Positions 61,260 to 64,000 of a stretch of DNA of 64,000 bases are shown piece by piece. How positions within the stretch are numbered: position 1 is the stretch's first letter; every line of letters starts with the position of its first letter. This stretch comes from Planctomycetota bacterium (GTDB taxonomy: Bacteria; Planctomycetota; Planctomycetia; Planctomycetales; Planctomycetaceae). Below the pieces are notes generated by a model, which saw only the letters and a list, made by a program, of their open reading frames with translations, did not search any database and had not been told where the DNA came from. The position numbers were made by a program, and so were the translations under genes. Location of the stretch: NCBI GenBank assembly GCA_027618475.1, contig JAQCEJ010000001.1:117268-181267 (forward strand). Reading direction: 5' to 3'.

Positions 61260-62306
61260 TCATTTCAACCGCGGGATTTCAATCAACTGGGGCTTCGGAT
61301 CGAAGACAAACGTACGGAGTATGTTCCCCTGCTTCGAGTCCTGTTCCTGGTTGGTGATGACTTCCGCCGTCAGAATTTCGTTGCCGTTTTGGGGATGGAT
61401 CGTGATTTTAGCGCCGAACACCTGCATGATTTTCTGAATTTCGGGATCGTCGGGCGAGTCGAACGAACCAACGGTGACAACCGACTGATACCGGTCGTGC
61501 AGCACATACGCTTCGATGTGCCGTTTATCGCGTAAGATATGGGCGAGCTTCCAGGCATCGAGTCCCGCTTCGTCAAGCCGCGATACCTTGCGGAAGACCT
61601 GATCGGCTTTTCGTTGATCGATCGCACCCATCTGCGTTAACGATTTGCCATAGAACGACGCCACCACGACCGTATACTTGCCATCGTTTTCCAGCAGAGA
61701 AAACTCCGCGCCGTTGTTCAATTCCCGCAACAGAGGGTCGCGTCGTTTGCTCCTCACTTCCGCCGGAGTCAACATCGGGTTCATCGTCAGAAACGCACCG
61801 CTGAGCGGTGTAGGTCGTCCCGGCGTCTTCTGAAAATTGCCGCCGTTCAGGCTCTTGGGTTCGAAGTCCTCCTTGATCCACTTCAGCGTGTCTTGCGCAA
61901 TGCGGTCGTCGATACTTTCATAATTGCCGGCGAGAACGCAAATGCGTTCCTGCTGCGTATTGACGTGACGAAGCTGCTGCCGTCCCAGCCGATCGAGCGT
62001 CTCGACCTCTTCGACTTCACCCTTTTGCACAAACTTATAAGCCGGAATCCCCTTCTTCCGCAGCTCGGCAACCAGAGCATCGGCAGCGGCGTAGGCTTTA
62101 GCGGCATCCTTTTTGTACTGGGCTTCGTCCTTATTTTTTTCATCGATGCGCGGCCGAATGCTGGCGACCAGAATCATCCACGGTCCATGTTTTTTTGTAA
62201 GCGTATTCGGCTGATCGGTGCGGCCGGACGTACGGTTCGCGGCGAACATGGAATTGACGGTGAACGTCACCAGCAGAATGGTCAAGGCACAGCGAGAAAT
62301 GGACAC
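61260..62306 (-). CDS. Exported protein with SPOR-like repeats, function unknown
   Basis: The frame opens at 62408, but GTG at 62306 has GGAGG five bases upstream and begins a signal peptide (SISRCALTILLVTFTVNSMFAANR), giving 348 residues. The body has two segments shaped like SPOR domains: WMILVASIRPRIDEKNKDEA with KAYAAADALVAELRKKGI, and YTVVVASFYGKSL with AWKLAHILRDKRHIEAYV then VTVGSFDSPDDPEIQKIM. SPOR domains bind denuded septal peptidoglycan in known cases, but neither match is firm. rdgB is 69 bp downstream. Charged and Lys-rich, it is probably periplasmic. Confidence 0.6.
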   Translation of the reverse strand: MSISRCALTILLVTFTVNSMFAANRTSGRTDQPNTLTKKHGPWMILVASIRPRIDEKNKDEAQYKKDAAKAYAAADALVAELRKKGIPAYKFVQKGEVEEVETLDRLGRQQLRHVNTQQERICVLAGNYESIDDRIAQDTLKWIKEDFEPKSLNGGNFQKTPGRPTPLSGAFLTMNPMLTPAEVRSKRRDPLLRELNNGAEFSLLENDGKYTVVVASFYGKSLTQMGAIDQRKADQVFRKVSRLDEAGLDAWKLAHILRDKRHIEAYVLHDRYQSVVTVGSFDSPDDPEIQKIMQVFGAKITIHPQNGNEILTAEVITNQEQDSKQGNILRTFVFDPKPQLIEIPRLK

Positions 62307-62795
62307 GACGACCTCCGCATGGGGGGATCCGAGGGAAGGGAATGTGAGGTGAGGCGCGGATGGTAGCACTCGAACGAAATCATGTCCAGACGGATTCCAG
62401 CAGCCCAATCACCCGGCGTCCGAAGTCAAAAAGTGCATTCAAATCCACCACTTGCGCACTCCGCAGGGGACTTTTTGCCGACTCAAGTCGCTTTCCGTCG
62501 CCATGACGCACAGTTGGACGCATCCACAAAACGCAGGGCAGAGGGGAGTTTCACATTTTCGGCCGTTTGCATTTTCTTACGGATTCACCCTCACTTCTCG
62601 GTCCATTCCCCAGCAGTTGCGTCCGTCGTGAATTTTTTTTGGGGGGGGATTGCGAAGTTTTTATCGCTACCTAAAAAGCCGCAAAACGTGTTTGGTCGCG
62701 TCGGAATGCCACGTCAGCGCGCGGCGATGCGATTAAAACGGGTTCGTCCGTCAGGCCGTCTCATTGACAGACAGCACGACTCGTTGGCGATCACC
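62307..62795. other. Intergenic region with homopolymer T/G tract
   Basis: About 490 bp between the SPOR-like gene and the last DUF1501 gene. It includes a run of eight T followed by nine G (about 62633-62649), which is prone to slippage or sequencing error. No gene or hairpin terminator was recognised. Confidence 0.5.
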
Positions 62796-64000
62796 CTAAC
62801 CCAGCAACTCACGAATCAGTTCACCCTGCTCGACGATATACAACGGACGTCCTCGGGGATCGAGATAGGTCGCGTCGAGCGGTACGCCCATGTGATGGTA
62901 TATCGTTGCTGCCAGATCGCCCGGGCGCACGATGCGCTCTTTGATCTCGCTGCCGAGTCGGTCGGTTGCTCCGATCACTTGCCCGTGCTGAAATCCCCCT
63001 CCCGCCACCGCGATCGAACCGACCGGCTGCCAATGGTCGCGGCCTCCCCGGTCGTTGATGCGCGGCGTGCGTCCGAATTCGCTCATCGCGAGCACCAGCA
63101 CATCGTCGAGCATGCCACGTTCTTCGAGATCGTTGACGAGCGTTGTCAGCAGGTGATCGAATGGATTGAGCAACTGCCTGAGGCCCTGCTCGATGCCGCC
63201 GTAGACCCCTTCGCCATGCGTATCCCATGTCCCCGAGTTACGATGCGCGCTGAGCACGACCGTCACGAAGCTGACGCCGGATTCGACCAGCCGCCGCGCC
63301 ATCAGCACCTGGTCAGGCTGTTCGCCGCGAAGCCCCTTGTGATCGATAAACGGAACCGCATTGTAGGCCTCACGAATTTCGGCCGGTTCGAGATTGATGT
63401 CAAACGCCTCGCGCGCCCGGTTGCCGAGCACCATGTCGGCCGCCTGCTTTCCAAATTGTTCGAGACCGCTCATGCCGCCGCCGAGATCGAGACCCGAGGG
63501 GAGTTCATCGAGTTGCGTCAACAATTTCTGCCGTTCGGCGACGCGTGTATCATTGAGTCCTTTCGGCAAGCGAAACGGTCCCGGCCCCGCATTCCCCTGA
63601 AACGGATCGTACTGCTGGCCGAGATAACCGGCCCAGGCGATGTGTGTGCGGTCGACCCAGAACGCAACCGACGGAGGCATCCCCGGTTGATTCGCCCCAT
63701 GATGCCGGGCGATCACCGATGCGATGGCGGGATAGCGATCACCATTCGGGTTAACCCGAGGTGCCGCCTTCAGATTTCCGGTCTGCAAAACCTGGTTCGG
63801 CTGATGATTGCTCGATGTGCAGTCGACCGAGCGAATGATGGTGAATTTCTCCATCATCTTTGCCTGACGCGGCAGATGTTCGCTGACAAAGAGGCCGGGC
63901 ACGCTGGTCGGTATCGTCGCAAACGGCCCGCGCACTTCGCGCGGGGCATCGGGTTTGACGTCCCACGAATCGATATGGCTGATCCCGCCGGCAAGCCAGA
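62796..64000 (-). CDS. DUF1501 domain protein, 5' end outside window
   Basis: The frame stays open to the window edge: reading beyond the GTG at 63935 gives LAGGISHIDSWDVKPDAPRE, the standard DUF1501 N-terminal segment, so the start codon lies past 64000. The remaining 400 residues include EKFTIIRSVDCTSSNHQPNQ, PPSVAFWVDRTHI, LVESGVSFVTVVLSAHRNSG, LVLAMSEFGRTPRINDRGGRDHW, LAATIYHHMGVPLDATYLDPRG and a PLYIVEQGELIRELLG end. It resembles the unpaired copy at 38837-40186 more than the paired one at 51654-53069, ending in the same LDPRGRP-type tail. A partner gene could lie beyond the window. Confidence 0.9.
   Translation of the reverse strand, partial: WLAGGISHIDSWDVKPDAPREVRGPFATIPTSVPGLFVSEHLPRQAKMMEKFTIIRSVDCTSSNHQPNQVLQTGNLKAAPRVNPNGDRYPAIASVIARHHGANQPGMPPSVAFWVDRTHIAWAGYLGQQYDPFQGNAGPGPFRLPKGLNDTRVAERQKLLTQLDELPSGLDLGGGMSGLEQFGKQAADMVLGNRAREAFDINLEPAEIREAYNAVPFIDHKGLRGEQPDQVLMARRLVESGVSFVTVVLSAHRNSGTWDTHGEGVYGGIEQGLRQLLNPFDHLLTTLVNDLEERGMLDDVLVLAMSEFGRTPRINDRGGRDHWQPVGSIAVAGGGFQHGQVIGATDRLGSEIKERIVRPGDLAATIYHHMGVPLDATYLDPRGRPLYIVEQGELIRELLG

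Overview
The window is a stretch of a planctomycete chromosome (phylum Planctomycetota, probably class Planctomycetia; genus cannot be read from the sequence). The evidence is three DUF1501 proteins, one of them beside a PSCyt1/DUF1549/DUF1553 cytochrome-type protein, a DUF1570 HExxH protein, a PEP-CTERM protein, a zinc-ribbon/WD40-like protein with a proline-rich linker, and many long spacers between genes. Most genes look like ordinary chromosomal genes.

Layout. 1-6.7 kb: a 3'-truncated sialidase, a nucleoside hydrolase with an atypical active site, a SirB1/transglutaminase-like protein, two membrane proteins and a C45-type acyltransferase/hydrolase. 7.3-12.1 kb: an MMPL/RND transporter preceded by a 74-bp palindromic repeat, then aroB and an AlkA-type DNA glycosylase. 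12.2-18.5 kb: one 2077-codon gene for an apparent inverse autotransporter carrying a beta-helix passenger, a nidogen-like domain and tandem calcium-loop repeats. 19-30.1 kb: a small acidic lipoprotein with a strong terminator, a CxxCH protein, an SDR oxidoreductase beside a second copy of the 74-bp repeat, the WD40-like protein, and a three-gene run (sugar isomerase-like, DUF5658-like membrane protein, U32 peptidase/RlhA-like). 30.4-36.2 kb: the prkA (yeaG) - yeaH - spoVR (ycgB) stress cluster, whose gaps are all filled with palindromic repeats. 37-40.2 kb: DUF1570 and DUF1501 proteins.

40.4-49.2 kb: fliD-fliS on the minus strand, divergent from two paralogous TPR-glycosyltransferases and a polysaccharide pyruvyl transferase. 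This looks like a flagellar cap/chaperone pair next to a protein- or surface-glycosylation module. 49.2-51.6 kb: a short accessory patch with a toxin-antitoxin-like pair (a minimal nucleotidyltransferase plus a 64-residue coiled-coil protein, ATGA-coupled), an IS5-family element with a -1 frameshift signal, and a Shedu-like (DUF4263) nuclease whose last codons were replaced by the IS. The pre-insertion sequence can be rebuilt from the 4-bp target duplication.

51.6-64 kb: a DUF1501 + PSCyt1/DUF1549/DUF1553 pair, a PEP-CTERM protein, ada, a sulfotransferase-like protein, a FliN-like SpoA-domain protein, rdgB, an exported SPOR-like protein, and a DUF1501 protein cut by the window end. No rRNA or CRISPR array was seen and no tRNA was recognised by eye.
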